Source: JBAZJN01 sp041651295
Lineage (GTDB): Bacteria > Patescibacteriota > UBA1384 > XYA2-FULL-43-10 > CAINNR01
DNA length: 64,000 nt
Direction of reading: 5' to 3'
Assembly (NCBI GenBank): GCA_041651295.1
Contig: JBAZJN010000001.1
Location: forward strand, 62,001-126,000
The first letter of the stretch is position 1, and every line of letters begins with the position of its first letter. The position numbers and the translations under genes are program-made. Under the pieces are notes generated by a model, which ran no database searches, was not told the DNA's origin, and worked only from the letters and a program-made list of their open reading frames with translations. Positions 42,031 to 51,366 of the stretch are shown piece by piece.

Positions 42031-42726
42031 TTACTTCATTTCCGCAGTTTTAATTTTTCTTTCAATGATAATTACTTTGCTTGATTCTTTATTGGTTTTA
42101 CCAATGGCGGTGATCATTATTGTATTAATTCCATTTTGGAGTGTGATCTCTTTCTTGAAACTACCGTCTTCATTTGTTGCTACTTTCTCTTTGTTAACCA
42201 AAAGAGTTGCACTGGCATCTGTGGCCCCGGAAACTAAAACGCTTTCCGTTTCAACAACCATATCTTTATTAGGCGACGTCACAACCAGTTTCGGCACCGA
42301 GGCAAAACTGACAACTTGAAGTATGATATATAAAATGGCAGCACAACAAAAAAGAACACCAAACGAAAGAGCAATTATTTTGGGCGTGATAATAAAAACT
42401 CTATTACTTTTAACTTTCTTTTGTGAAAAATCATCATCTTCAGTATTTTTTTTAATCGCTCGCTGTTGTCTGTATAAATTAAAAATATTATCCGGATTTA
42501 AGCCAAGGTAATTGGCGTAGGTAATAATAAAGCCCTTAACATAAATATCATTAGGCAAGAGATCAAAATCTTCATTTTCCAAAGCCTCTAAATATTTCGC
42601 GCGGACTTTAGTTTGAAGCTCAGCCTCAATCAGATCGATGCCCTTTCTTTTGCGGGCTCGCTTTAATTTTTCCCCTAGAGTATGGACTGTTCGAATTTTT
42701 CTCAGAGTAAATCCTGCTGCTACCAT
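42031..42726 (-). CDS. RodZ-like HTH membrane protein
   Basis: The 231-residue protein has a Cro-type helix-turn-helix (TLGEKLKRARKRKGIDLIEAE, YVKGFIITYANYLGLNP; about 16-80), a charged linker, a membrane helix (about 113-137) and an Ig-like beta domain outside (about 143-225, VVTSPNKDMVVETESVLVSG). This is the layout of RodZ, the MreB-binding cell-shape protein. The upstream Shine-Dalgarno site is weak. It lies between ftsK and recA. Confidence 0.8.
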   Translation of the reverse strand: MVAAGFTLRKIRTVHTLGEKLKRARKRKGIDLIEAELQTKVRAKYLEALENEDFDLLPNDIYVKGFIITYANYLGLNPDNIFNLYRQQRAIKKNTEDDDFSQKKVKSNRVFIITPKIIALSFGVLFCCAAILYIILQVVSFASVPKLVVTSPNKDMVVETESVLVSGATDASATLLVNKEKVATNEDGSFKKEITLQNGINTIMITAIGKTNKESSKVIIIERKIKTAEMK

Positions 42727-42760
42727 ATCAATAATTTAAAATTTTAAATTCTAAATTTCC

Positions 42761-44968
42761 CTAGTAGTCTTGCGGATAATTGCCACCGCTAGTTTGATCT
42801 GTACTTATAAGAATGTCTCTCGGTTTGGCACCGTTAGCCGGACCGACAACACCTTCCTGTTCCATTAAGTCCAAAAGTCTCGCCGCCCTAGCATAGCCAA
42901 CTCGAAGACGACGTTGCAAGAGCGAAGCCGATGCCTGGCCTGAATTTGTCACTACAGCAACTGCTTCGTCATAAAGATCGTCGTCAATCGATCCTCCGGA
43001 ATCACGACCTCCGACAGCCTTTTGCGGGCGATATGACAAAATTGATTCGTCATACTCCGCCTCACCCTGCTTTTTCAGGAATGTGACTAATTCGTTAATT
43101 TCTTTATCTGAAACGAAACAACCCTGAACACGTTTGGGTTTGGACAAACCATTTCCGATAAACAACATGTCTCCGTTGCCCAACAACTTCTCGGCACCTG
43201 ACATATCCAAAATCGTTCTCGAGTCAATTTGAGACGCAGTAGCAAAAGCAATTCGAGAAGTAATGTTGGCTTTAATCAAACCGGTAAGAACATCAACTGA
43301 TGGTCTCTGAGTCGCAACGATTAAATGGATTCCGGTTGCCCGAGCCATTTGAGCGATTCGAACAATAGAAGCCTCGACTTCATTTGCCGAAACCGCCATT
43401 AAATCCGCTAACTCATCGATAATAATAACAATGTACGGTAATTTGCCTTCCGATCCGGGCGATTCGTTATAAGCGATAATATTTCTTTTGCCCAAATCGG
43501 AGAACATTTTATAGCGCCGTTCCATTTCATAAACAGTCCATTTTAGAGCCGAAACAGTCTTATCGACTTCGGTAACAACCGGCGCAAAGAGATGTGGAAT
43601 TCCATTGTAGTTGGTCATCTCAACACGCTTCGGATCGATAAGAATTAGCCGCAAATCTTCCGGCGAATTATGGAAGAGTAATGTAACGATGATTGAGTTA
43701 ATACAAACTGACTTTCCCGAACCGGTGGCACCGGCAACCATCATATGAGGCATTTTTTCCAAATCAATTGCAATCGGACCACCGGCAACATCACGGCCAA
43801 GAGCAATTGCCAATTTCGATTTTTCAGCCTTAAATTGTTGTGAGGCCATAACTTCTTTAAGCGTCACTTTGGCGGCAACTAAATTTGGCACTTCAATGCC
43901 AACAGCTGATTTTCCGGGGATTGGAGCCTCGACGCGGAGACTTTTGGCCGCAAGAGCCAGGGCGATATCATTGTTTCTGGTAGTAATTTGATTTAGTTTA
44001 ACCCCTTCGTTCGGCCGCAGTGTGTATTGGGTTACGGTTGGACCAACATTTACATCCTGCATCTTAACTTCAATGCCAAAACTCTGAAAACATTTTTTAA
44101 TTGTTTCGACATTTTTTCCAATATCACCGGACTTAGCCACGTCATTAGATTCATGTAAGATATCGTACGTCGGAAATTCCCAAACTCTTCCCTTGTCGGT
44201 CTTAACCGTCGGCCTTGGCGCAGCCTCGATAACCGGAGCTTTCGGCATCTCTTCGATTTTCGGCCGTGATAGAAAACCAAATCCGGAAAAAAGACGGCTG
44301 AAAAAACTTGGCTTTTCCGGTTGTAATTCCTCCTCTTTACCTTGACGATGAACCCTAACACCCGATTCGACCGGTTCGTCCCCGGCCTCTTTGGCTGCCT
44401 TTAAGCCGAAAAGCTTGGAAAGCGACAGGTTGAAAGTAATCATCACAGCGGCAAAGGTAACCGCCACAACAACGATAAACGCCGGGAAGGTACCGAGCGA
44501 GCCGCGAAGCGGGTTTGATATTAGAAATCCGAAAATGCCGCCACCTTCACCGTTCATTGCTGCCGATCTGGCGTCGCCAACCGGGATAAATAAATGGATC
44601 AATGCCGGAAAAAATGCGAAAAATAATATTATTCCGACAAATTTTGCCAACTTCACGCCACCCTTCGGTGGGAACAGGATAATCACACCCAACCAAAAAA
44701 CTGCAATCGGCAACAAATAGCCGACAATCGTACCGAAAAGTTTGTAGTCGATAATTTTAAGATATTCGCCTAAAGCGCCGGCAGCACTAAAAATACCTAA
44801 AAACATAATAATGGCAAAAATTATCAAGAAGACAGCAAAGATTTCTCTCCAGGTATCGGATCCTAAGCCTAACGTCCAGTCAAAGACAAAATTGCCCCAT
44901 TCATCTTCCTTCTGCCACCAAAGAGGCTTAGTTTGTTTATGTTTTGGATATTTTCGTTTACGTCCCAC
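42761..44968 (-). CDS. ftsK: DNA translocase FtsK/SpoIIIE
   Basis: The 735-residue protein starts with GTG 44968 behind GGAGGGA. It has about four N-terminal membrane helices (45-185), a short linker, the alpha domain (DVNVGPTVTQYTLRP), the motor domain with Walker A GATGSGKSVC and Walker B IVIIDELADL, the ATQRPSVDVLTG motif, and the C-terminal gamma winged helix (ASLLQRRLRVGYARAARLLD). It pumps chromosome ends through the division septum. Confidence 0.96.
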   Translation of the reverse strand: MGRKRKYPKHKQTKPLWWQKEDEWGNFVFDWTLGLGSDTWREIFAVFLIIFAIIMFLGIFSAAGALGEYLKIIDYKLFGTIVGYLLPIAVFWLGVIILFPPKGGVKLAKFVGIILFFAFFPALIHLFIPVGDARSAAMNGEGGGIFGFLISNPLRGSLGTFPAFIVVVAVTFAAVMITFNLSLSKLFGLKAAKEAGDEPVESGVRVHRQGKEEELQPEKPSFFSRLFSGFGFLSRPKIEEMPKAPVIEAAPRPTVKTDKGRVWEFPTYDILHESNDVAKSGDIGKNVETIKKCFQSFGIEVKMQDVNVGPTVTQYTLRPNEGVKLNQITTRNNDIALALAAKSLRVEAPIPGKSAVGIEVPNLVAAKVTLKEVMASQQFKAEKSKLAIALGRDVAGGPIAIDLEKMPHMMVAGATGSGKSVCINSIIVTLLFHNSPEDLRLILIDPKRVEMTNYNGIPHLFAPVVTEVDKTVSALKWTVYEMERRYKMFSDLGKRNIIAYNESPGSEGKLPYIVIIIDELADLMAVSANEVEASIVRIAQMARATGIHLIVATQRPSVDVLTGLIKANITSRIAFATASQIDSRTILDMSGAEKLLGNGDMLFIGNGLSKPKRVQGCFVSDKEINELVTFLKKQGEAEYDESILSYRPQKAVGGRDSGGSIDDDLYDEAVAVVTNSGQASASLLQRRLRVGYARAARLLDLMEQEGVVGPANGAKPRDILISTDQTSGGNYPQDY

Positions 44969-45033
44969 GATCCCTCCAACAAAAATAATTAGACTCGAAA
45001 CAGAGTTTGATACTATTGTATCATAAAATATTC

Positions 45034-45062
45034 TTTACAAGAAACAACTTATTTGGTAAAAT
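45034..45062 (+). promoter_or_regulatory. Promoter of the 45100 cassette
   Basis: TTTACA (45034-45039), a 17-base spacer and TAAAAT (45057-45062) precede a leader with AGGAGG. Confidence 0.7.
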
Positions 45063-45099
45063 CATTGCGGAAACAACCCGACAGGAGGCAATCAGAACT

Positions 45100-45414
45100 A
45101 TGGGGAGTTGGCTTCTAATTGCGGCAATGAATGCTCGTGCTGGCGTGTGGCCCGGAGACGAGAACGATCCGATGCGGAAACCACCACGCCGTCACAAACG
45201 GAAAAAGAAGTTCACGGAAGCCGATCTCGTTGATGGCATCGTGATGGAAGACAACGAGATCACCGACAACGAGATTATCACCGCGTGCATGCGGGACGAC
45301 AGGTTCAACCACACCGCCGAAGAGTGGCTTCAGATCATTCGGGACTGGCGCGAAGAATACTCCAGGGTCATCGCCTCAATCGGAGCGTCCCTCGACGCAA
45401 TGTCAACGACGTAA
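45100..45414 (+). CDS. Orphan cassette gene, 104-residue protein
   Basis: AGGAGG (45083-45088) is 11 bases before ATG 45100, a long but usable spacing. The product opens with MGSWLLIAAMNARAGVWPGD, has a basic patch (KPPRRHKRKKKFTEADL), an acidic middle (VMEDNEITDNEIITACMRDD) and a C-terminal helix with Trp residues. No family is recognised. The codons are GC-rich and the gene has its own promoter and terminator. Confidence 0.65.
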   Translation: MGSWLLIAAMNARAGVWPGDENDPMRKPPRRHKRKKKFTEADLVDGIVMEDNEITDNEIITACMRDDRFNHTAEEWLQIIRDWREEYSRVIASIGASLDAMSTT

Positions 45415-45442
45415 GCAGCCAGCTTTATGTCAGAACACCAAA

Positions 45443-45479
45443 AGCGACCGCAGCATCTCAGCCACGGTCGCTCTTTTTT
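45443..45479 (+). terminator. Terminator of the 45100 cassette
   Basis: AGCGACCG (45443-45450) pairs with CGGTCGCT (45465-45472), followed by CTTTTTT. Confidence 0.9.
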
Positions 45480-45489
45480 ATTTTTAATC

Positions 45490-45594
45490 GTCATTTCGAC
45501 ATCACAAAGTGACGAGAAATATACAACTTATTTTTTAAAACAATAATCGGTAGATTTCTCGCCTTGCCTAAAATCGGCAATGGCTCGAAATGAC
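45490..45594. repeat. GTCATTTCGAC...GAAATGAC palindromic repeat
   Basis: GTCATTTCGA (45490-45499) and TCGAAATGAC (45585-45594) are perfect inverted ends, with GACGAGAAAT and ATTTCTCG-type arms inside. It fills the space between the 45100 terminator and the stop of RNase J. Confidence 0.75.
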
Positions 45595-45602
45595 AGATTT
45601 TT

Positions 45603-47435
45603 TTACACTTCAATAACTACCGGTATCACCATCGGTCTTCGCTCGGTTTCTTTATATAGAAAGTCGCCAAGTTCTTCTCGAAGTTTGGTTTTGATTAGAT
45701 TCCAATCACCGCGGGCTTTCTGGCCTGTCGCTGCGTGTTTGGCAAACAATCGTTTAATCTCAGCCCGGGCTTTATGAACGAGATTTTCGTTTTCTCTCAT
45801 GTAAATAAATCCGCGGGAGATGATATCAGGCGATGTGACAATTTGGCCGGTTTCATGCGAAACAGTAACAATAACAACGAAGATTCCATCTTCTGCCATG
45901 GCTTTGCGGTCGCGAAGGACAATGTTGCCAACGTCACCGATTCCGAGTCCATCAACCATAACGTATGATGCCGGAACACGTTTGTTGGTTAAAGTGCCTT
46001 TGCCGCCTTCAAATTCGATAATCTGACCATTGTCTGAAACTAGAACATTATCTTCCGGAATACCAACATCTTCAGCCAATCCGGCGTGGACCATCAATTT
46101 ATGGCGCTCGCCATGGATTGGAATAAAATATTTTGGTTTGATAAGACCGATCATTAGCTTTAAGTCCTCTTGATAAGCATGGCCGGATGTGTGAACATCA
46201 AACATTTTCTGATAGATAACTCTGGCACCTTCGCGATAAAGGTTATCCATAACTTCTGAAACCGATCTTTCATTTCCCGGAATTGGAGAAGATGAAAGAA
46301 TAACAGTATCACCTTTTTTGATCTTGATTTGGCGGTGTTCGCCGGAGGCAATCCTGGTTAGGGCCGAACGTTCCTCACCTTGTGAACCGGTACAAACGAT
46401 CGTAACTCTATTATCAGGATATTTTCCAATCTCACCAACGTCTATCATTGTGTCTTGCGGAATATTTAATGCCTTAATTGAAGAAGCGACCTCAACATTA
46501 GCCAGCATTGAACGGCCGGAAAAGGCAACTTTTCGGCCAAGCCGGTGTGATACATTTAAGATTTGTTGAATACGAGAGATCAACGAGGCAAAAGTTGCCA
46601 TGATAATACGGCCTCTGGCATTTTCAACTAATTTAAAAAGTGAATCCTCAACCTCTTTTTCAGAAATTGTATGACCCGGCTTTTCGGCATTGGTCGAATC
46701 GGAAAATAGCGCCAAAACGCCTTGGCCTCCAAGTTGAGCTAACTTTGAAAAGTCAGTCGGCTTGCCATCGGCGGGGGTATGATCAAATTTCCAGTCGGTC
46801 GCGTATACCAAAATGCCTTCGGGCGTGGTAATTGAGAGCCCAAAGCTATCAGGGATATTATGATTAAGCCTAAAAGTTTCAATTTTGAAAGTTCCAAGTT
46901 GAAGTATTTCCTCGCCTGGGATTATTGTTGAGATCTTTACCCTGTTTTCCATCCCAAACTCTTCAAGTCTCTTTTTAATCAGTCCGACTGTCATTGGGGC
47001 GGAATAAATTATCGGGCTGCCAAGCTTATCATATAGATAAGGAATGGCACCGGTATGATCCAAGTGTCCGTGAGTGATTATCAGTCCACGGATCTTATTT
47101 TTGTTCTCGGCCAAATAAGACACATCGGGAATAACATAATCGATTCCCGGCATATCTTCATTCGGGAACATTAAGCCGGCATCAATTATGATAATGTCAT
47201 TACCATATTCAATTGCCGTCATGTTTTTACCAACCTCTTCAAGACCACCCATCGGAATAAACCGGAGGGCTGGCTTCTTCAAAAAGTTGCCGGGTTGTAC
47301 TTGCGATCTTTGTGGAGTTCCACCAATATTTGGCGTTAAGTTGCCAAAAGTTTTTGATAGGTCGCGTTTTTGCGGAGTTCGTGATCGATTTGACGATCTT
47401 TCTCTTCCGCGGTTAGTTTTCTGTTCTGTAATCAT
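45603..47435 (-). CDS. rnj: Ribonuclease J
   Basis: AAAGGAG precedes ATG 47435, which starts a 610-residue protein. A basic, disordered N-terminal tail (about 1-50) leads into the metallo-beta-lactamase core with THGHLDHTGAIPYL, the beta-CASP domain and the C-terminal domain of RNase J. RNase J processes and degrades mRNA from the 5' end and internally. Upstream in-frame starts (47483, 47453) lack good Shine-Dalgarno sites. Confidence 0.95.
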   Translation of the reverse strand: MITEQKTNRGRERSSNRSRTPQKRDLSKTFGNLTPNIGGTPQRSQVQPGNFLKKPALRFIPMGGLEEVGKNMTAIEYGNDIIIIDAGLMFPNEDMPGIDYVIPDVSYLAENKNKIRGLIITHGHLDHTGAIPYLYDKLGSPIIYSAPMTVGLIKKRLEEFGMENRVKISTIIPGEEILQLGTFKIETFRLNHNIPDSFGLSITTPEGILVYATDWKFDHTPADGKPTDFSKLAQLGGQGVLALFSDSTNAEKPGHTISEKEVEDSLFKLVENARGRIIMATFASLISRIQQILNVSHRLGRKVAFSGRSMLANVEVASSIKALNIPQDTMIDVGEIGKYPDNRVTIVCTGSQGEERSALTRIASGEHRQIKIKKGDTVILSSSPIPGNERSVSEVMDNLYREGARVIYQKMFDVHTSGHAYQEDLKLMIGLIKPKYFIPIHGERHKLMVHAGLAEDVGIPEDNVLVSDNGQIIEFEGGKGTLTNKRVPASYVMVDGLGIGDVGNIVLRDRKAMAEDGIFVVIVTVSHETGQIVTSPDIISRGFIYMRENENLVHKARAEIKRLFAKHAATGQKARGDWNLIKTKLREELGDFLYKETERRPMVIPVVIEV

Positions 47436-47454
47436 TTTCTCCTTTGTCACCATA

Positions 47455-47552
47455 AATGGATAACTAATTTTTCTAATGACCAATAACTAATGATTCAAAT
47501 ATTTTAGTTCTATTCGTTATTAGTCATTCGGACATTCGTCATTCATTCTTGG
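47455..47552. repeat. GAATRAC-type inverted repeat, copy A
   Basis: Degenerate heptamers (GAATGAC, GAATAAC, TAATAAC on the minus strand) form two arms around 47500. CTAATGACCAATAACTAA pairs imperfectly with TTCGTTATTAGTCATTCG. It sits between udg and rnj, directly upstream of rnj. Confidence 0.7.
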
Positions 47553-47553
47553 C

Positions 47554-48204
47554 TTATAATAATTTTTCTTGTTTAATAATTGTTTTTTTATTCTTCTCAT
47601 TTTCCGCTTTAACCTTTTCGATGGCTGCCGGCAATTTGCCGAAATCATCCAAAAGAGTCTGCCGCATGCTGCCATTATGTAAGGCAGCCGCAGGATGATA
47701 TAGCGGAAAGAAGTAAATTCCACTGGGATCTTCCGTAAGGTGACCCAGTGGGCGACGGTACAATTTCGCTCTCAACTTTGAGATACCGCCAAGCCCGGGA
47801 AGATACGTTTCTGTGGAGTGCCGACCTAGTGTCACGACAATTTGCGGACTAACAACTAAAAGCTGTTCTTCTAAGTACTCTCGGCAAGCAGATTTCTCTT
47901 CCGGAAGTGGATCTCGATTATTCGGCGGGCGGCATTTCAAAGTGTTGGCGATATAGACGTCCGCACGAGATAACGATATTGAATCGAGTAATTGATCAAG
48001 AAACTTTCCAGCTGGGCCGCAAAACGGCCGGCCAACTTTATCCTCCTGTAGTCCTGGAGCCTCGCCTATAAACATTATTTCGGCATTTGGATTTCCTTCA
48101 CCAGGCACGATATTTGATCGTGAGTTAAATAGAGGACATTTTTGGCACTTTGCGATCTTTTCTTCAATCGCAACAAGCTTTTGTTTCTTTTCGCTTAAGT
48201 CCAT
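47554..48204 (-). CDS. Uracil-DNA glycosylase, family 4 (Fe-S type)
   Basis: The 216-residue protein has the first Cys pair CQKCPLF, the motif IGEAPGLQEDKVGRPFCGPAG, the CRPPNNRDPLPEE...C second Cys cluster and the HPAA motif. This is the iron-sulfur type family 4 glycosylase that removes uracil from DNA. The C-terminal 30 residues are a Lys-rich tail. The gene lies upstream of rnj on the same strand, separated by the inverted repeat. Confidence 0.93.
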   Translation of the reverse strand: MDLSEKKQKLVAIEEKIAKCQKCPLFNSRSNIVPGEGNPNAEIMFIGEAPGLQEDKVGRPFCGPAGKFLDQLLDSISLSRADVYIANTLKCRPPNNRDPLPEEKSACREYLEEQLLVVSPQIVVTLGRHSTETYLPGLGGISKLRAKLYRRPLGHLTEDPSGIYFFPLYHPAAALHNGSMRQTLLDDFGKLPAAIEKVKAENEKNKKTIIKQEKLL

Positions 48205-48332
48205 GAAAAAATAAAATAAAATTAGTTCTCAGACAATTTGAAGTAACCCGCCTGTAGAAGCTGTTGCTTCAGCAACTGCGGGCAGGAAATAGATCAAACC
48301 TAACGATTCGTACACTAAGTGTAGCATACAGA

Positions 48333-48361
48333 TTGACATTTGTCAATAGTTTTGATAATAT
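48333..48361 (+). promoter_or_regulatory. Consensus promoter of the 48397 cassette
   Basis: TTGACA (48333-48338), a 17-base spacer and TAATAT (48356-48361) form one of the best promoters in the window. The inverted sequence TTGACATTTGTCAA covers the -35 box and could be an operator. Confidence 0.85.
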
Positions 48362-48396
48362 CTCGTCATTGGACGAACAACAAGGAGATGGTAATC

Positions 48397-48789
48397 ATGC
48401 CGTGCGTCCCCCAAGGGAATGCAACTCAACACCAGAGCGCTATCATTGGAACTATCGTCGTCCTGACCATCCTCGTCATCGCCTGGATCCTCCTGTCTAC
48501 TGCTCAAGGCATTGGCGCCAAAAATGCCAAGAAGGATGCTACCGCGCTGGTGCTCGCAAACCAATTGCGACAACTGCCAGTGCAACAACAAGTTGCTGCG
48601 ATCAACCAGTCGGATGAGCTCGCTCGCGTCGCCGAGCAGCTCGGCGATGGCTATGTCGTCAACAACAAGGCCAGCTATGTCAATTCGGTCTGGGTGGCCA
48701 ACAAGCAGGGACGGTTTTTCCAGACCCTATGGGTGACTCAAGTCACCGACCGAGGCCAGGAGACCCATAAGTACAAACTAGTCCATTGA
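48397..48789 (+). CDS. Orphan cassette gene, membrane-anchored 130-residue protein
   Basis: AAGGAG ends 9 bases before ATG 48397, so I prefer it over ATG 48388. One membrane helix (about 15-36, IIGTIVVLTILVIAWILL) is followed by an Ala/Gln-rich helical part (45-90) and a beta-like C-terminus with aromatic residues (VWVANKQGRFFQTLWV). No family is recognised. The unit has a consensus promoter, a strong Shine-Dalgarno site, GC-rich codons and a terminator. Confidence 0.68.
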   Translation: MPCVPQGNATQHQSAIIGTIVVLTILVIAWILLSTAQGIGAKNAKKDATALVLANQLRQLPVQQQVAAINQSDELARVAEQLGDGYVVNNKASYVNSVWVANKQGRFFQTLWVTQVTDRGQETHKYKLVH

Positions 48790-48810
48790 GCCTCTGGGCT
48801 AGCAGACTCA

Positions 48811-48839
48811 AACGGCGGAAGCAATCCGCCGCGTTTTTT
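48811..48839 (+). terminator. Terminator of the 48397 cassette
   Basis: CGGCGGA (48813-48819) pairs with TCCGCCG (48825-48831), followed by CGTTTTTT. Confidence 0.9.
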
Positions 48840-48871
48840 ATTTTGACACACTTACAAATGAATTTATTTAC

Positions 48872-48909
48872 CTACATAAAAAGTGAACGATCGTTCACTT
48901 TTTATGTAG
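48872..48909. repeat. 38-bp perfect palindrome
   Basis: CTACATAAAAAGTGAACGA (48872-48890) is followed with no spacer by its exact complement (48891-48909). The core AGTGAACGATCGTTCACT resembles operators of TetR-type repressors, but it lies between two convergent genes. A TTTTT run follows. Confidence 0.9.
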
Positions 48910-48921
48910 TTTTTCAGTATA

Positions 48922-48958
48922 AAAAAACCACTTTTGATGTGGTCGCCAGTGGTTTTTT
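48922..48958. terminator. Bidirectional terminator, pnp side
   Basis: AAAAAACCACT (48922-48932) pairs with AGTGGTTTTTT (48948-48958). It serves pnp on the minus strand. Confidence 0.85.
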
Positions 48959-48960
48959 TT

Positions 48961-49016
48961 GTCATTTTGAGGCGGCAGCCAAAGAATCCAGATTCTTTGC
49001 TCTCGCTCAGGATGAT
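48961..49016. repeat. GTCATTTTGAG...CTCAGGATGAT palindromic repeat
   Basis: GTCATTTTGAGG..., then AAAGAATCC/GATTCTTT and CTCAGGATGAT form an imperfect palindrome. This is another repeat of the GTCAT...ATGAC plan placed right behind a stop codon, here that of pnp. Confidence 0.7.
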
Positions 49017-49018
49017 AT

Positions 49019-51163
49019 TTATTCAGCTCGTTTCATGAAATCTTTTGTTGAGAGTGCAACCCGACCCTTTTCCCTATCAACATCAACAACTTTGGCTTTG
49101 ATGACCTGTCCGACCTTGAGATATTTTTCAATGTCTTCGACGCGTTCCGGTGCAATTTGCGAAATGTGAATCATACCATCTTGACGCGGTGTGATAGCAA
49201 CGATGGCACCTACTTGTTTGCCAGTCATTCTGTCGCGTTTGATCTCAATAACTTCGCCTTCAATGATCTCGCCAACTTCGATTTCTCGTGTTAGTGATTC
49301 AACAATTGCAATGGCCTTTTTACCCATTTCCGAGTCTGTTGAACCGATCATCACCGTGCCGTCGTCCTCAATATCAATAGAAGTAACTTCTTTTCCTCCA
49401 CAATCTTCAATGATCTTGCGGATAATTTTTCCGCCCGGCCCGATAAGTTCGCCAATTTTCTCAGGATTGATGTGAATGGCTTTGATCACCGGGGCATATT
49501 CAGACAGTTCTTTTCTTGGCTCGGCTATTACCTCGTTCATTGCCTCAAGGATTTCTAACCGGCCAACGCGGGCCTGCTTGAATGTTTGAACAATAATTTC
49601 ATCGGTTAAGCCTTCGATTTTGGTATCCATTTGAATTGCGGTGATTCCATCTTTTGTCCCGGCAATTTTGAAATCCATGTCTCCAGCAAAATCCTCAAGT
49701 CCCTGAAGATCGGTTAAAACCTTGAAGTTTGAGACATCATTTTTGTCGGTGATTAATCCCATGGCAATTCCAGCAACCGGTTTTTTGATTGGCACGCCCG
49801 CATCCATTAAGGCTAGGGTCGAGCCGCAGGTGGCTGCCATCGAAGACGAGCCGTTTGAGGTCAATATTTCAGTAACCAGTCTGATTGTATACGGAAATTC
49901 CTCGGTTGTTGGAATCATTCTGACTAATGCTTTTTCCGCCAAGTATCCATGTCCGATTGCCCTGCGGCTAACGCCGCGCATCGGCGCAACTTCGCCAGTA
50001 GAAAATGGCGGAAAATTGTAGTGGTGCATAAACTTCTTGGTAGTCTCGGTTTCCATGGTATCAATAAACTGCTCCATGCCTGGGGAAGCAAGTGTTGCAA
50101 CTGTTAATGCCTGAGTCTGACCACGAGTGAATAATCCTGAGCCATGAGTCCGCGGCAAAACTCCAATTTCAATATCAATTGGTCTGACTTCCTCAATGCC
50201 TCGACCATCGGGGCGAACACCATCTTTGAGTATTGCTTCCCGGATTTCTTTCTCGACTAATTTACTAAAGGCGGATTTTAGCTCAACTTGCTTGTAATTT
50301 CCTTCAAGAGTTTTCAATACCTCTTCTTCGAACTCTTTAAGCTGCTCTTCCCTTTTAATTTTGTCTAATTCTCTAACGGCCTCTTTTAGTTTTTCGCCGA
50401 TAATTTTTGAAACCTCGCCGTGAATTTCCTGGTCTTCAATTAGTTCGACACCAGATTCCTCTTCAACATGTTCTTTTTTGATTTTTGCTTGAATCTCAAG
50501 AAGTGGGAGAATCGATTTCTTGGCCAAAGTGATAGCTTCAATAACTTTCGCTTCCGGAACCTCACTGGCCTCAGCCTCAATCATCATTACCCTGTCTTTT
50601 GTAGAAGCAATTGTTAAGTTTAATTCTGACTTTTCGACTTGATCAATGGTTGGATTGGCAACTAATTCCCCATCAACTAACGCTATCTTTACTGCGCCAA
50701 TCGGACCGAGAAATGGCGCCTTGGTCTGCATTAATGCAGTCGAGGCAGCAACCATCCCCAAAATATCGGGATCATTCTCTCCGTCATATGATAGAACCGT
50801 GATAATAATCTGGACATCATTGCGATAATTCTTGGGAAATAACGGCCGGATCGGACGATCGATCATCCGGCAAGCAAGGATGGCTGCATCGGACGGTCTG
50901 CCTTCTCTTTTGATAAATCTTGAACCGGAAATTTTACCTGCAGCATAAAATCGCTCCTCGTAATCAACCAGGAGCGGGAAAAAATCAACACCTTCGCGGA
51001 TTTCATCAGAAACAACAGCGGTTGCCAAAACCACAGTTCCACCGCAGGTCGCTTTTATTGATCCCTGCGCTAAAAGCGCCAATTTACCGGTTTCCAGAAC
51101 CAATTCCCGGCCGCCAAAATCGACCTTGTAGGTCTTTTCTTCTAGTCCCAGTTTCTTAACCAT
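49019..51163 (-). CDS. pnp: Polynucleotide phosphorylase
   Basis: The 714-residue protein has two RNase PH domains (HGSGLFTRGQTQALTV; GSSSMAATCGSTLALMDAG), the helical linker, a KH domain (IGPGGKIIRKIIEDCGG) and an S1 domain (GAIVAITPRQDGMIHISQI). It degrades RNA phosphorolytically in the 3'-5' direction. ATG 51163 agrees with family starts, whereas the upstream in-frame start at 51202 does not. It lies behind rpsO, the common order. Confidence 0.96.
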   Translation of the reverse strand: MVKKLGLEEKTYKVDFGGRELVLETGKLALLAQGSIKATCGGTVVLATAVVSDEIREGVDFFPLLVDYEERFYAAGKISGSRFIKREGRPSDAAILACRMIDRPIRPLFPKNYRNDVQIIITVLSYDGENDPDILGMVAASTALMQTKAPFLGPIGAVKIALVDGELVANPTIDQVEKSELNLTIASTKDRVMMIEAEASEVPEAKVIEAITLAKKSILPLLEIQAKIKKEHVEEESGVELIEDQEIHGEVSKIIGEKLKEAVRELDKIKREEQLKEFEEEVLKTLEGNYKQVELKSAFSKLVEKEIREAILKDGVRPDGRGIEEVRPIDIEIGVLPRTHGSGLFTRGQTQALTVATLASPGMEQFIDTMETETTKKFMHHYNFPPFSTGEVAPMRGVSRRAIGHGYLAEKALVRMIPTTEEFPYTIRLVTEILTSNGSSSMAATCGSTLALMDAGVPIKKPVAGIAMGLITDKNDVSNFKVLTDLQGLEDFAGDMDFKIAGTKDGITAIQMDTKIEGLTDEIIVQTFKQARVGRLEILEAMNEVIAEPRKELSEYAPVIKAIHINPEKIGELIGPGGKIIRKIIEDCGGKEVTSIDIEDDGTVMIGSTDSEMGKKAIAIVESLTREIEVGEIIEGEVIEIKRDRMTGKQVGAIVAITPRQDGMIHISQIAPERVEDIEKYLKVGQVIKAKVVDVDREKGRVALSTKDFMKRAE

Positions 51164-51194
51164 AAGAATCCCTTCTAGAGAGCGTTCGAGGGAA

Positions 51195-51290
51195 AAAATC
51201 ACATTGTTAAATTGTTGCGCTCGCTTCGCTCTCTCGTTGTTTTATTGTTCCTGAGCAATTGAGCAATACAGCAATATAGCAATTTGATTT
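51195..51290. repeat. Octamer-like repeat between rpsO and pnp
   Basis: On the minus strand TTGCTATATTGCTGTATTGC, CAATTGCTC and ACAATAAAACAACG-type units alternate with a GC-rich stretch (CGCTCGCTTCGC on plus). They resemble the CAATTTAG units inside the PolA exonuclease ORF (59312-59335). Confidence 0.5.
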
Positions 51291-51366
51291 CTTCGGTCTC
51301 GATGATCTCTCTAATTTCCGCCGTAGACCCAAAGGGTCCACTTTGTGACGGAGTTAATATTTTAAA

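Noticed and set aside
48872..48909. Operator of a TetR-type repressor controlling pnp or the cassette
   Set aside because: The palindrome lies at the 3' ends of both genes, not at a promoter. It is kept only as an unexplained palindrome.
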